From Malachius bipustulatus (lineage: Eukaryota > Arthropoda > Insecta > Coleoptera > Melyridae): a stretch of 64,000 bases of DNA. The notes beneath the pieces are model-generated. The model was not told where the DNA came from. It did no database searches and was given only the letters and a program-made list of their open reading frames with translations. Below are positions 34,834 through 45,796 of this stretch, in pieces. Each line of letters starts with the position of its first letter. Within the stretch, counting starts at the first letter, position 1. The DNA is taken from the NCBI GenBank assembly GCA_910589415.1, contig OU342630.1, positions 4,340,001 through 4,404,000 on the forward strand. The letters are read 5' to 3'. The translations under genes were made by a program, and so were the position numbers.

Positions 34834-37620
34834 ATCCCAACTAACAATTTTGCTGTATAAAATATTCATAAAAGAACTGATTTGTTTTATAATTATTATA
34901 TTGCGGCTTCAAGAATATAATTTTGTTGTATTTAAGCTGTGAGGGAAATCATTTTGCTCTTGGGAACAAAATTGTTTTCTTAGACAATGTTTAGAACGTT
35001 CTTAGTGCTAAATTATAAAACACCTTATAAAATAAATATAAAACTGTTTTATAAACGTTTATACGACTATCGTTATAGGATATAAATTATTATAAAACGA
35101 AACTGATTTATAGGAGTTATTTAGCAGTGTTTAAAACATAATATGAAAGCTCGGTTACATAATTGCTTTATACAATTGACGTTGTGTTCTTATGAAACTG
35201 TTATATAAGTGATCTTACAATGCAATTTTGTTATCGCAGCAAATTTGTCATAATAGAAGCCGAAATATAACTGTTATATACCAACTAAAGAACCTGCAAA
35301 AAGGAAATAATAATAAAACTGTTATGAAATAAAATAACCCTGTAAAGGATAACTACTTATAAAAAAATAAGAAATAAATAAAAGTCTAATATATGTGTGC
35401 CTGTTCAAAAGATCAAGGGTGCTTATTCTTACAAAAATCAAATAAAATGTTGGATATTTTAGTCGCTGGAAAAAATAAAACGCAGTGGCAAAAGGGTTCC
35501 TGCTGTCTCTGATGATCATTCAGGCTTACAGACAAACAAAATTGTTGGAAAAAGCAATGAAATGGTTGTAAGCGAAGGACATTTTGTACTCAATAACAAC
35601 AACTGGTCTAGTCTCAGGACAGAAAAGGAAACAGAAGCGAGTAGTTTATGAATAATGACTGACTTGTAAAGTTAGAATGCACCGAAGAATTAGATATTCA
35701 ACTACCTATCAGATTCAGAAGAGAATAATATTGTTCTCTAAAGATATACTTTCACATTATAATAAAACAAATCTGTTTTATAACTGCTGAAACATTACTG
35801 TTATAAAACTAAAATCAATTTTGCAAATATTATAATTCTTTAGTGGTCACCAAGAACAGGCTTATGAAACAAATTTGTTCTGTAATTGTCACGCAGTTCA
35901 GTGTTATAAAACAGATTTCTTCTGTATATTACTTAACTGGCAATCTGTTTGCCTTATATTTTCTAATGGTCACCGAGAACAGGATTGTAAAACAAATGTA
36001 TTCTGTTCTTGTCTCCAGTTCAGTGTTATAAAACAGATTTGTTCCGTAACTGTCATACAAGCCAATGTTATACAATAAATTTGTTCGGTAAGACTTGCAT
36101 ACCAAACTGTATTATGCACAACAACGTATTTTGAACACAGCATCTTATGGAGAGCAGGGCAATTGCAGAACCGTATTATTATTTTTCTATGGTGGGATAT
36201 TTAAATACGCGATTTTCCTCATATTTTACAATTCAAAGTTGCCGTTCTTCCCTAGTGTCGCTTAATATCGCGTGAGCAAATAGAAATGAAATTTACATAG
36301 TTAATAATATCGAATAATTTTTTATAAATTCTTTAACGGCATTTAATTATTATAATATTATATTTAAAGTAATATTATAATTTTAATGATAAACATTTTA
36401 CTGCAATGGCACTTCAAGTAGTATGAACGCCGGTACTTCCCAAGTACCACCTATTCATCAACAACCTGATGTATAATATAATACTGTTTTTGTGTATTGT
36501 GCTATTTATTTGGATTTCAATTGTACTTTAACTGGTCGCTGTAACTGGAAATTGTATGTTTCTGTTGGGTAATTTAAAAATAATAATAATAACATACATA
36601 ATAGGTATCATTATTATTATATTGTTTGATAAACATCGAATACGGTCCTGTATTTTAGATATGTTGAATGTCGTAACTATATTGTTTTATAAAAGTCACT
36701 AATTCTGCTTTCTTGCCATATAAGGTCGACTTTAGATACAAAATTGTTTTATTAGGTACCAGCCATATTGGATACAGAATTAAGCACCTATGAACAGGCG
36801 CCATTGTTGAATTATGTGTAACTTTGAGTCAGTAGTTACCACCTTTTAACAATAAAAAACATATCAGTTGAAGTATATTCTTAAAAAAGAAGTTTACACG
36901 TACCTATTATTATATTATCATGAATTTTTATTTTTTTTGATTTTTTTTATAAATTTTTAATATTTCTAATATCAATTTTAACTGTGGCGCGTTGAAATAT
37001 TACCACATATATACTATATATTTCACAATAAAATTTACTTCGCAAGTAAAATTGACTTTTAGGAGATCTTAGGAGCCACGATAATTTGACTTGTAAGTAC
37101 GAAAGTGAGTAGGTATACAACATCCCGTTTTCATTAAAATACCCAGTCGTAGCATTTTAGTTTCTTTAAGGATATATTGTACACTCTACCTCATAGTAAA
37201 GGAATTGTTTAGCACCTATGAAACAAATATATTTTATGCTTGCAGTGATCCATCACACTAATAAAACAAATATGTAACTTGGAAGTAAGTTATAAAACTG
37301 TTGCTTGAAAATGTTCTCTTTATTTTATAACCATTGCATAGTGGTAATAGGTATAACCTTTATAAAACAGTTTTATAATGATGTTTGACTTTGTTTCTTA
37401 AGGCTTGAGTAGACGTTTACATAACTATCCGATATTAGTGCTACGCTGACCTTATAGAACAAGTTAAAAAGCCAATATGTTTTATAAACCTGCGCCCAAT
37501 TTGCGTTTATAACTGCTGTATAGACGTTTTAGAAATGTTCTCAGGAATAAAGCTGTTTTATAAATTTTGTTTTATTAACATTCTTACAGCATTTATAAAA
37601 TATAAAATTGTTAGTTGGGA
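34834..37620. repeat. Inverted-repeat region rich in the TATAAAAC / GTTTTATA motif
   Basis: The ends CCCAACTAACAATTTTG and AAAATTGTTAGTTGGGA are inverse. Between them I see some twenty variants of TATAAAACWGTTTTATA or its half, for example ATAAAACTGTTTTATAAACG (35042), TATAAAACAGTTTTATAATG (37365) and ACAAATCTGTTTTATAACTG (35767). They are not evenly spaced. No coding region is apparent. Confidence 0.6.
35843..36090 (+). repeat. Two tandem units of about 123 bp
   Basis: TGGTCACCAAGAACAGG at 35844 and TGGTCACCGAGAACAGG at about 35967 open two similar units. Both contain CAGTTCAGTGTTATAAAACAG-like cores. They appear to be local duplications within the motif-rich region. Confidence 0.65.
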
Positions 37621-37807
37621 TATTATTATCTGACATTAGTATAAATAAATAAATATAGTATAAATAAATAAATATTTATTATTGGCCTTGTATGGAAATT
37701 GTAGGTGTATAACAAATAGATCTGATTTTAATATCCATACTGGTTAAAAGCATATTAATATTTACTTTAAAATATCTTCTCTGTGGATTTAAAATTTAAT
37801 ATTAATA

Positions 37808-37880
37808 ATGGTCCAGTCTTGTGCAGCTTATAATTGTGTAAATCGTGTATCAAAATTAACAGATATATATTTTCATAGGT
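37808..37880 (+). CDS. THAP-domain first exon (isolated)
   Basis: ATG at 37808 opens MVQSCAAYNCVNRVSKLTDI followed by YFHR, then the splice donor GTAAGT. THAP domains are C2CH zinc modules that bind DNA and usually begin M-x2-S-C-A-A-x-x-C-x-N-R and reach a SFHRFP segment, with an exon border often just there. The Cys pair and the NR are present. The second exon, which should hold the WxxW/CSxHF part, is not visible in the next few hundred bases. It may be a gene start whose remainder is distant, or an exon carried by the surrounding repeat. Confidence 0.55.
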
Positions 37881-38091
37881 AAGTGAAACATTTTATCTCT
37901 GTAATTGTAATAAATAGTTATTCTATTAGAATTACACCATATAAAAACAAATAATAAAGTCGTGTTATTATAATTTTTATGCATTCATTTTCTTATTCTT
38001 TAAAAATAACCATGTTCTTCCTATAAAATACCTATGTGTAATAAAAACAAAAAATTTGAATTTCGTATTATTTCTTCATAATATATTATTT

Positions 38092-38180
38092 AGTAGTTTT
38101 TGCCCTTACAAGAAATGTTGGTTGCCTACCTTACACAATAAGGTAGGCAACCAACATTTCTTGTAAGGGCAAAAACTACT
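38092..38180. repeat. Perfect palindrome, 42-bp arms, 5-nt spacer
   Basis: The arm 38092-38133 (starting AGTAGTTTTTGCCCTTACAA) is matched without error by the inverted arm 38139-38180 around CACAA. The arm sequence resembles 34700-34735 (TTAGGCAACC...TAAGGGCAAA), the opposite end of the composite element, so it seems to be that end duplicated head to head. Confidence 0.92.
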
Positions 38181-38250
38181 CTTACACTGGCAACAAACTT
38201 AGTACAGTAAAGCATTGACAACTATCAGTCCATTATATTCTAGGTCTATA

Positions 38251-39810
38251 AAAATATAAAAAATATATTTTCAATAAAAAATACACTATTGCGGTTTATG
38301 AAAATCACACAAACTCATCAAATGTCCACCGATCCTGACCACCAGATTACGAAAAAGTAGTTTTCAAATTCACTTGCCCGCGATATACAGGATGAATAAT
38401 TTTGATGTTCGCACCAGGATATATCTGTTGCTAAGCCAGATATAAAAAAAATTGTGCAGGCAAAATTTGTTCAGGACAATGGGAGATCATCTGATTGTAC
38501 TAATGACTTTGACCTTGGGGACCAATCAACAAGTTTCCTATAGTTGCGTTACTTCTACAGTCGTCCTTTCAAAATTCGAAAAAGCCCGTTCATGAGGCTC
38601 CGTTTTTGGTCGTAGTTTTCAATCTAGGAGACTGAATTTTTTTGTGGAAGTATGATATCTTGAAGGACTGTTCTGGAATTGCACTTGAGCAAAATCGGTC
38701 GAACTGTTTCAAAATGGCGTCCAATTGAATTTTAGTAAAAATGTCTATTTTTCAACTCCTGTATGTATAAGAACAATGAAAAAAAAAACATTGAACCTAA
38801 ATTAACAGGATTGGAAGAAAATTTCCAAACTTGACTATAGTGATACAAATGCATTGTTTTTAGCAATAAGTCAGTGGCGTGGGTAAGAAAACGGTGAAAA
38901 TTGCTCTAAATTTCTATAACTATTTATGAGGTGTTTTTTGCAGGAATTTAATTGAAATTTTCAGAGTAGGCAGCTATAAACTGAACTTTAACACTGTAAA
39001 ATTTCAAGGAGCCATTATTAAAAATTACGAAAATATTAAAAAAATTGATACTTACCTATATGGTTTTTTTTCGAAGCTTTCAAATTTCAAATCAAGCGAG
39101 GCCATCGCGTAAGGACATTTTGTTTGATACGAGCAAAGAGTGGCCAATTTTTTTTTATAAGGATACTTTTGATGGCCAGGAAAAAGAATTACATTTCCTA
39201 TAAGAAAAAAACACAGAAACCGAGGGGGTATCAGTATCAGTCTATACAACCGGTTGTTTTAAGCCCAATCCCAGACCGGCAAGCGGCTTCCGATGGTCAG
39301 GTGATTCGGGTCAGTTGAGGAAGCTAGTGTGAGGAATGTGGCGGGTTGTAGGAGTATGCAGAATATACATCATTTCTAAAATAAACATTTCTTTACTTCA
39401 TTATCCAACATCTCCCAAATATTCCTCAACAGTATCGTAGTTTCAATCCTAGACCTTGTACATATTAGCAGATACAGAGTATAGGATTGGGAGAGAGAAC
39501 GAATACCTGCACCCCACACCTAGAATTCGGTGATTTCATACCTGGAGAACGGCACATGTCGTCTGGCGCACGCAACGATGAAGAGCCCGATAACTCGATA
39601 ACGGGACAATGATTCACTCCTTACCAAGAATGTTGAAGCTACAGGAGCTGGGAATAAACTATTATTAAAATTATTCCGTTATTATATAGTTAGAATACAA
39701 GGGGACGAATAAATACAGGGTTAGTTAGTTTTTTTTTTTGCTTCAGATCAGTTCAAATCTGTCAGACCAGATAGAATTTTACTTTCGGTTTATAACTTGG
39801 GTATTTTGGC
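38251..39810. other. Unassigned sequence
   Basis: TATACAGGATGAATAATTTTG at about 38387 resembles a degraded element end. No gene is recognised in the rest. Confidence 0.35.
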
Positions 39811-39819
39811 ATTTTTCAA

Positions 39820-40060
39820 TATCGATGGTCTAATTCTAATACCCCGTAACTGTATGAATCAATATTTTACAGGAGAGAGCTTTTTTAGTTTTAAAGGGCT
39901 AAATATGATTCATGAGGTTACAAAACTTTTTTTTTGCCAATTTCCTAAGCCAATACGGTGTATTTCAACTCATGACAGAGTAAACGTGCAATCGAATGGC
40001 GCGAAAAAGTAAAATTTGATTTTTTTGCAGATACAGGGTATTAGAATTAGACCATCGATA
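39820..40060. mobile_element. Short fold-back MITE, about 240 bp
   Basis: ATCGATGGTCTAATTCTAAT and ACCCCGTA on the left are mirrored by TACAGGGTATTAGAATTAGACC and ATCGAT on the right. No coding content is seen. Confidence 0.8.
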
Positions 40061-41018
40061 TACTAATTTTAAATCGATAGGCTATTTATTATAATTTTCA
40101 GCAGACAAAGCGATAGTAAACATCTGGAAAAAATCATCAATAGTGTAGATACACGGTAGATGATCCATTTTACGTTCAAGAATTTCTACGCCCATGATCA
40201 AACAATACCTTACTTATCAGCGTTAGATTCCCTGGAAATTTCTTACAAAAAAGGTATACTTATAAATGTTACAAATTCACCATAGTTTTTCAGTAAATAA
40301 ATTTTGCGTCTACTAAACTTCCTGGTAACATTTATTTAGCTATACTTAAGTCATAGATTTATTTACATAACATTAAAATCATGCCACTTATCTACTGGAT
40401 TCGTTTATTTCTATCACTAATACATCACATCCATTTTCCTGTCCAGAAACAGTAGTTTCACTATTAGTTTCTTCCTTTATTTCGAACTTTGCAGTTTTCC
40501 AATTAATTTCCGCTAGTGATTATTTGGAAACACTCAAATGTATTATCTCGTACCTATCCTGAGTTGATCAATTTTCTTTAATTCGTTTCATTAATCCGGG
40601 GATTAAAATCTCATTATTTTATCACAAACATTTTTCTTTGGCTCATCAATTCCGCACATTAGTGTGTGGTGCATAGTGTGTGCACAAGTGTGTGGTCGCT
40701 TTATGTGGCCCACTGATCTTTTTCTAAGGCTGGTGAAATTGATAGTTTTAGAGGGAGTTGGAGTGTGAGAGTAATTCTGGTTTTCGGTAGTGTTTTTTAT
40801 TGATGATGGATCTGGCTGGTGAGCCTGTCTTAAACTTGATCTATAAGTCCTGTAAATAAATAGAGACTTTGACTTGCGTGTATAAATCTGTACCTACCAA
40901 TACGTTTCACTATCTCCTTGATAACGAAATTGATATCGGGTCCCGCTCCTCGGTGGTCAGCTGTGTGAAGATCGCCATACACGAACGGGCAAGCTGTATT
41001 TAAAAATTCAGTTTCAGA

Positions 41019-42350
41019 ATGGGATTTACCTGTACAGTCTGCAGGAAAGTCATAAGTCGTCATCATGATTATTTGGGCTGTACCACCGGCATCTGTAAGA
41101 AAATGTTTCACGTGTCCTGTGCTGATATAAATGAGCAATCATTTCTCAAGATGAGAGAGAATAACGAGATAAAATTCTGGAAATGTAAAGAATGTATCGA
41201 TGGGTCTAAAAGTCGTTCACGGTCCTCCTCGCTTGACATCCCCTCAACCTGCTCATCTTCTGTTTCTGCTGCCACGAGTCTGCCTCGGACAGTCTGTGCA
41301 GGATCGGAGACGACGTCAGTTCCCTCTCCAACTACTGAGGTTCCTTTGAATTCGGCCTACAACACAGTCCTTAGTCACCTGTTGGAAGTCAAGGGAGCTT
41401 TCTTCAACGAAATTAAGTTCCTCAAGAATGAAATTGCTCAGCTTCATACCATCATACTGAAGCAGTCCGTAGAAATTGACTCTATGAAGGACGGAATGCA
41501 GAAAGTGCTTGCGTTTAACGAGTCCCTGAAAGGTGAACTGCAACAACTTTATGCTTCACCCTCGACACCTTCATCACCCTCGGATGTTGGACACAAATCT
41601 TTTAGCTGCGTTGTCGCTGGAAAGGGCGTTGCTAAGAAAGCCTCTCTCATTATCAAGCCGAAGAATTCCGGACAGCGGAACATCGCCACCAAAACTGATC
41701 TGCTCCGGACTGCTGATCCAGTGTCTTCGGAGCTTGGGGTTGTTGGGGTGCGCCATATCTCAGGTGGTGAACTTGTTGTCAGTTGTTCTTCGAACAACGG
41801 TCTCTCCAAACTGAAGCAGCTCGTAACAAATGGGATGTCCGAGACATATACAGTGAAGGAGGCGGTCAAACTTCACCCTCGGCTCAGAGTCGTTGGCATG
41901 ACTGCGGCCCACGACCATGAGAGCATTGTCAGATTCGCTAGCACACAGAATCCTGAAGTCTTCAAAAATCCGGAACCTAAAGTAATATCTGTCTCTCCGC
42001 TTAGAAGTGATCAAAGTTTGTTTCAGGCAATTCTCCAAGTGGATGCTGTTACATACCGGACAGCGCTGAATGCTGGTAGGGTTTTTATCGGATATATGAC
42101 TGTTGCTCTGTCTATGATGCGATTGAAGTCACTAGGTGTTTCAACTGTAACGGTTATCACCACATATCTAGTAAGTGTAAACATAAGTTATCATGTCCAA
42201 AATGCTCGGGTGAACATTCACTAAAAGACTGTAACTCGACCATATTTAAGTGTGTCAACTGTACCGGTATAAGCAAACTCTTTCCTGGCACTGATATTAA
42301 CCATGCGGTTTGGGACCACAGCAAATGCACGGTATACAAAAAAGGTTGAC
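41019..42350 (+). pseudogene. CR1-like LINE ORF1 with PHD finger and CCHC knuckles
   Basis: From ATG 41019 the protein opens with a PHD-type zinc finger (MGFTCTVCRKVIS...CTTGICKKMFHVSC...FWKCKEC, about residues 1-60). A Ser/Pro-rich stretch follows, then a helical, coiled-coil-prone region (LEVKGAFFNEIKFLKNEIAQ) and an RRM-like region (about residues 240-350). A frame change near 42090 hides two CCHC knuckles: CFNCNGYHHISSKC and CPKCSGEHSLKDC. PHD-bearing ORF1 proteins are known from CR1-group LINEs and are RNA-binding partners of the ORF2 enzyme. ORF2 follows directly. Apart from the frame change this ORF1 is well kept. Confidence 0.82.
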
Positions 42351-42419
42351 TCTCTCAAGGGGGATATTTTGGGTTCTTTGTAGCAATCAATACGGGCGGT
42401 TGGTGCTCCAACTGGTTCA

Positions 42420-43796
42420 GTTGAGTGTAGCTGTGATATTTTCTATCAGAATGTTCGTGGGCTTAATACGCGCCTGATAAATTTCTTTAATTATGTAGCA
42501 TCGCAAAATTTTCCAATTTACGCGATAACAGAGACTTGGCTCAACGGTTCAGTCAGTGGTAGCGAACTGTTTCCACCTGACTTTACTGTTTTTAGGCAGG
42601 ATAGATCATATGATGCCACGCACAGGACTCGTGGTGGAGGAGTGCTACTTGCTGTCAATTAAAACTTAAGGTCCGGCAGCTCGGGCTGAATAAGTTAAGT
42701 CCGTTGTTTGATACCATTTCTGTATTGTTCGAGGCTCTTGAGTCGGTGTACCTGACTTATGAGCCTCATGATGTATTGATTATTGGAGACTTTAACTTTC
42801 CTAAATATGTGACTATGTCTTCTGGTGTTTCGGATCTAACCATCACGAGGTTGCAAAACTTCTTAGATCTTTTAGGTCTACCTCAGTATAATTTTGTACT
42901 TAACAAGTATTCCAGGATTTTAGACCTGGTCCTATGCAGTCGGAGCTTTCGAGTTACCAGATCTCTTGATCTCCCAGTTAACGAACACAATCACCATCCA
43001 TCTCTCGTAGTATCTCTCACATGCAATGACGAATCATCAGCGAAATCTATTCAAGGTAATCATAAACACCTTTCCTATAACTTCGAAAAAGGAAATTATG
43101 TAACGCTCTATTCCCACCTTTTGAATATGCCTGGAATACGGTAACAGAGGCCGTTGATCCCACCAAGGCTCTGGAACATTTTTATTCTGCTATTTACTCT
43201 GCATTTGATGCCCATATACCCAGGAGATCACCTCTGAAAACACGCAGGTACCCACCTTGGTTTAGCAGAGAAATCATTACTAGTATTAAACTAAGTACTC
43301 TTATCTACGACAATACAAATCCCCCGGTAACAGCAAGTTCTATCACATTTTTCACCAACAGCGTAAGCAATGGAAGGATGATATCAGTTTGAGTCACCAG
43401 CTGTTCGTCAGGAGCACCGAGAGTGATCTTAAAAATCCAAATAAGTTTTGGACCTACATAAGCAACCGAACTAAAACCTCCACTGTTCCCTCTAATATCA
43501 GTCACAATAACAAATCACTCTCGTCCCAACAGGAAATTGTTGATGCATTCCAATCGTTTTTCAATGAGGGTTTCATAAAGACTTCAACCCTGGACTGCGG
43601 CTCCTCAACTGTTTCTGAGGAGGACTCGTTTACTCTGTCGTTTCCTTCTAGATTCACCGAGGACAACTTAAGACAAGCTGTCCGTAGATTGAAACCTAGC
43701 ATCTCCACAGGAGCTGATAACATTCCTGGATTCTTTGTGAAAGACTGCTTCCCTTTGTTAATCGTTCCCAAAAAATTAAAAAATGACAATCGTTAG
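42420..43796 (+). pseudogene. CR1-like LINE ORF2: endonuclease and start of RT
   Basis: The frame starts with the endonuclease segments CDIFYQNVRGLNT, YAITETWLNGSV and RTRGGGVLLAVN, and a stop follows at about 42661. It resumes with DVLIIGDFNFP (42704-43144), then RILDLVLC and NEHNHHPSLVVS. The linker regions FDAHIPRRSPLKT, RYPPWFSREI and NKFWTYISNRT come next. It ends in LRQAVRRLKPSISTGADNIPG (about 43740), just where the RT fingers begin. A segment between about 42661 and 42704 is missing, and there are two frame changes. The RT palm and all of the 3' part are absent: the sequence changes to unrelated DNA at about 43770. Confidence 0.82.
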
Positions 43797-43799
43797 TGG

Positions 43800-44139
43800 T
43801 TTCTATGTTTGCCACTTTCATGTACTTTACAGTAATTATAATAAAAAATAACCATTTGTAGTTTGTAAAATTATTATTTATTCACAAAAAATATATAAAA
43901 TGAAATATAATAGCAACATAAAATCAACTCAATAGCAAAACAAAAACTCTTAAATGGCATAAAAAATAATGAAACAAATTTCTTACTCTGATAGGTAGGT
44001 ATGTTTATGGTGGCAACACGATTGTAATTTTATATTACGTATTTGAAAGAAAAACTGTTTATATGCTATTTCTAGAAAAGCTAAAAATATCACCTTACAG
44101 GTAGTAAGTTTGATAATAGCTATTTATGATATAAGTGTT
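43800..44139. other. Unassigned AT-rich sequence
   Basis: No gene or repeat pair is recognised between the cut LINE and the family H copy. Confidence 0.35.
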
Positions 44140-44575
44140 AAAAGTGAAGTTTTATGTTGTAAGTGAATAAATTTCTATGTTTGTGAAATGAGCGAAGCGT
44201 AGCGGAGCGAATTGAACAAATTCAGGAACAAAATAAAATCACTTTTAAGACGAATATCATACAATGGTCGAGACAATGGTTTATGGAAAACTCTATTTTG
44301 ATAATAAAATTGATGAATTTAGAATGACACTCAACTTCAAATTGTATTTTAAAATATTCAGATAAGAAGTACAAGTGTACTATGCATAGCAACCGTTTCC
44401 AACGCTATGGTTACTAACAAATGCTTGCATACAAATAAAAAAGACGCTATAATAATTATTACTAGTTGCAATTTCTGAACAATTATTATTGTCTTGTGTT
44501 CTTGCCTAGGTACTTATTTTTTATTAATATGTTTGCCAGTAATAAAAAGAATATGAAAAAATCTTATTACTTATA
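44140..44575 (+). repeat. Dispersed repeat family H, copy 2
   Basis: This matches 7436-7870, including the hairpin head with the GCGAAGCGTAGCGGAGCGAA loop and the ATGTTTGCCAGTAATAAAAA block. Differences include a few insertions (for example TAAATTTCTATG). Confidence 0.65.
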
Positions 44576-45796
44576 ATTTTGTCTGATTTCATCATGAGAA
44601 AATGTAGTTTAAAAAGAGAATGTACAGAAAAAGTAGATAGAAATATTTTTAATGGCAGTTGTACAAAAAATATTTTAGCTAATGAACTTAAAAGGCAAAT
44701 AAATACCCAAATTAACAATAAGTTATTTATTGGTGAGCATAGTTTGATTCCTATACATGTAAATTATCCCATATTCTAGGTTTCGGAAAGGATAATGAAT
44801 CAAGTGGAAGTTGATTAACCAGTGTAACCTCAAAGGACTTATCCAGAAGTAGAAGTTCGACAAGTCTCTCAGGGTTCTCTTCTCTACAGAGACCCGATGC
44901 GCTTATATTTCCAACACTCCAAAACTGTTATATATTTACCAACAGCCGTAAGTCACTGTCTCTCACGAAAATTTACCGATAAAATTTTTGTTACAATCCA
45001 TCATTTTTGTGAAAAAGTCTGATTATAAAAGTTTTTTATTTTCTTATCGAATAAAAACCTTTAAGTATGAAATGAATGAAACTATGAATTCTATCAAATG
45101 ATTTCTATTGTTGATGAAAAAACTAACCAAGAATATGCTTATCGAAGATGATAAACATTTTTGCCAGAGAGTTACTGTAACAGCATTGTCAAATCAAGAG
45201 AGAAGTTACATGTTGCCCTATAAGGAGGTGAAAAACACAATGATATCTTGAATGATACCAATGATTTCTTGAAGTTAGCTACACATATAAAAGTAAATCT
45301 TGAACGCTTGCCTCCGATTCAAGACGTCGTAAGCAATTATTCTTTCAGAACATATCATTTTAGGGTTGAAAGAGTACTGATTAAGGTCTTTCACTAATAA
45401 CCACTACTTAAAATCCTGGTTCTGACTGACAATTTACTAAGCTATCTGTGTAAATGCAAGAAAGGCTGCCCTGTAGGATTTACCTGTCGAAAAGCAGGAT
45501 TTAAATGTTCTGCTATAATAATTACTCTGCTAGATCTACTCTGATAGTTTTAGGCCAGTAGAATGGTTTTTTGAGTTTGCGTTACAATCCACAAATTTCG
45601 TGCTATAGAAAATTCGATAGAGGACCATTAAGAGATGGTAAATCCGAATTTGTAGCATCGTGCGAATTTTTTTTGCTAAGTTAATCAGAAAAGAGTTTTG
45701 TTTCATATTTTCACGAATATTTTGACTCCTATTTATCGCACATATGCAAATGACATACCGTTCTCTTCGTTATGAAATTGCCTACATTTTGTATAT

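Larger units (their letters stand above)
34640..38250. mobile_element. Large composite inverted-repeat structure
   Basis: The left end AGACCTAGAATATAATGGAC (34652) recurs inverted at the right end near 38228. Next to it on both sides are TTGTTGTCAACC-like and GTAAGGGCAAA-like blocks. Inside this is a second pair of inverted ends (34834 and 37620). The unit contains a palindromic motif array, a THAP-like exon and a perfect palindrome, all described separately. No transposase is seen. The two nested pairs of ends suggest one element inside another. Confidence 0.55.

Noticed and set aside
35843..36078. Repeated peptide pattern (MVTxNRxxKQ) that could suggest a repeat protein or a CRISPR-like array
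   Set aside because: It is the translation of a 123-bp tandem duplication in non-coding, motif-rich DNA. There are only two units and no spacer structure.
41316..42339. Several minus-strand frames of 60-106 codons
   Set aside because: They are shadows of the PHD-finger ORF1 on the plus strand.
45097..45540. Search for the missing left end of the cysteine-rich fold-back further upstream
   Set aside because: No further mirrored sequence of the 53390-53560 region was found, so the boundary was left near 45540.
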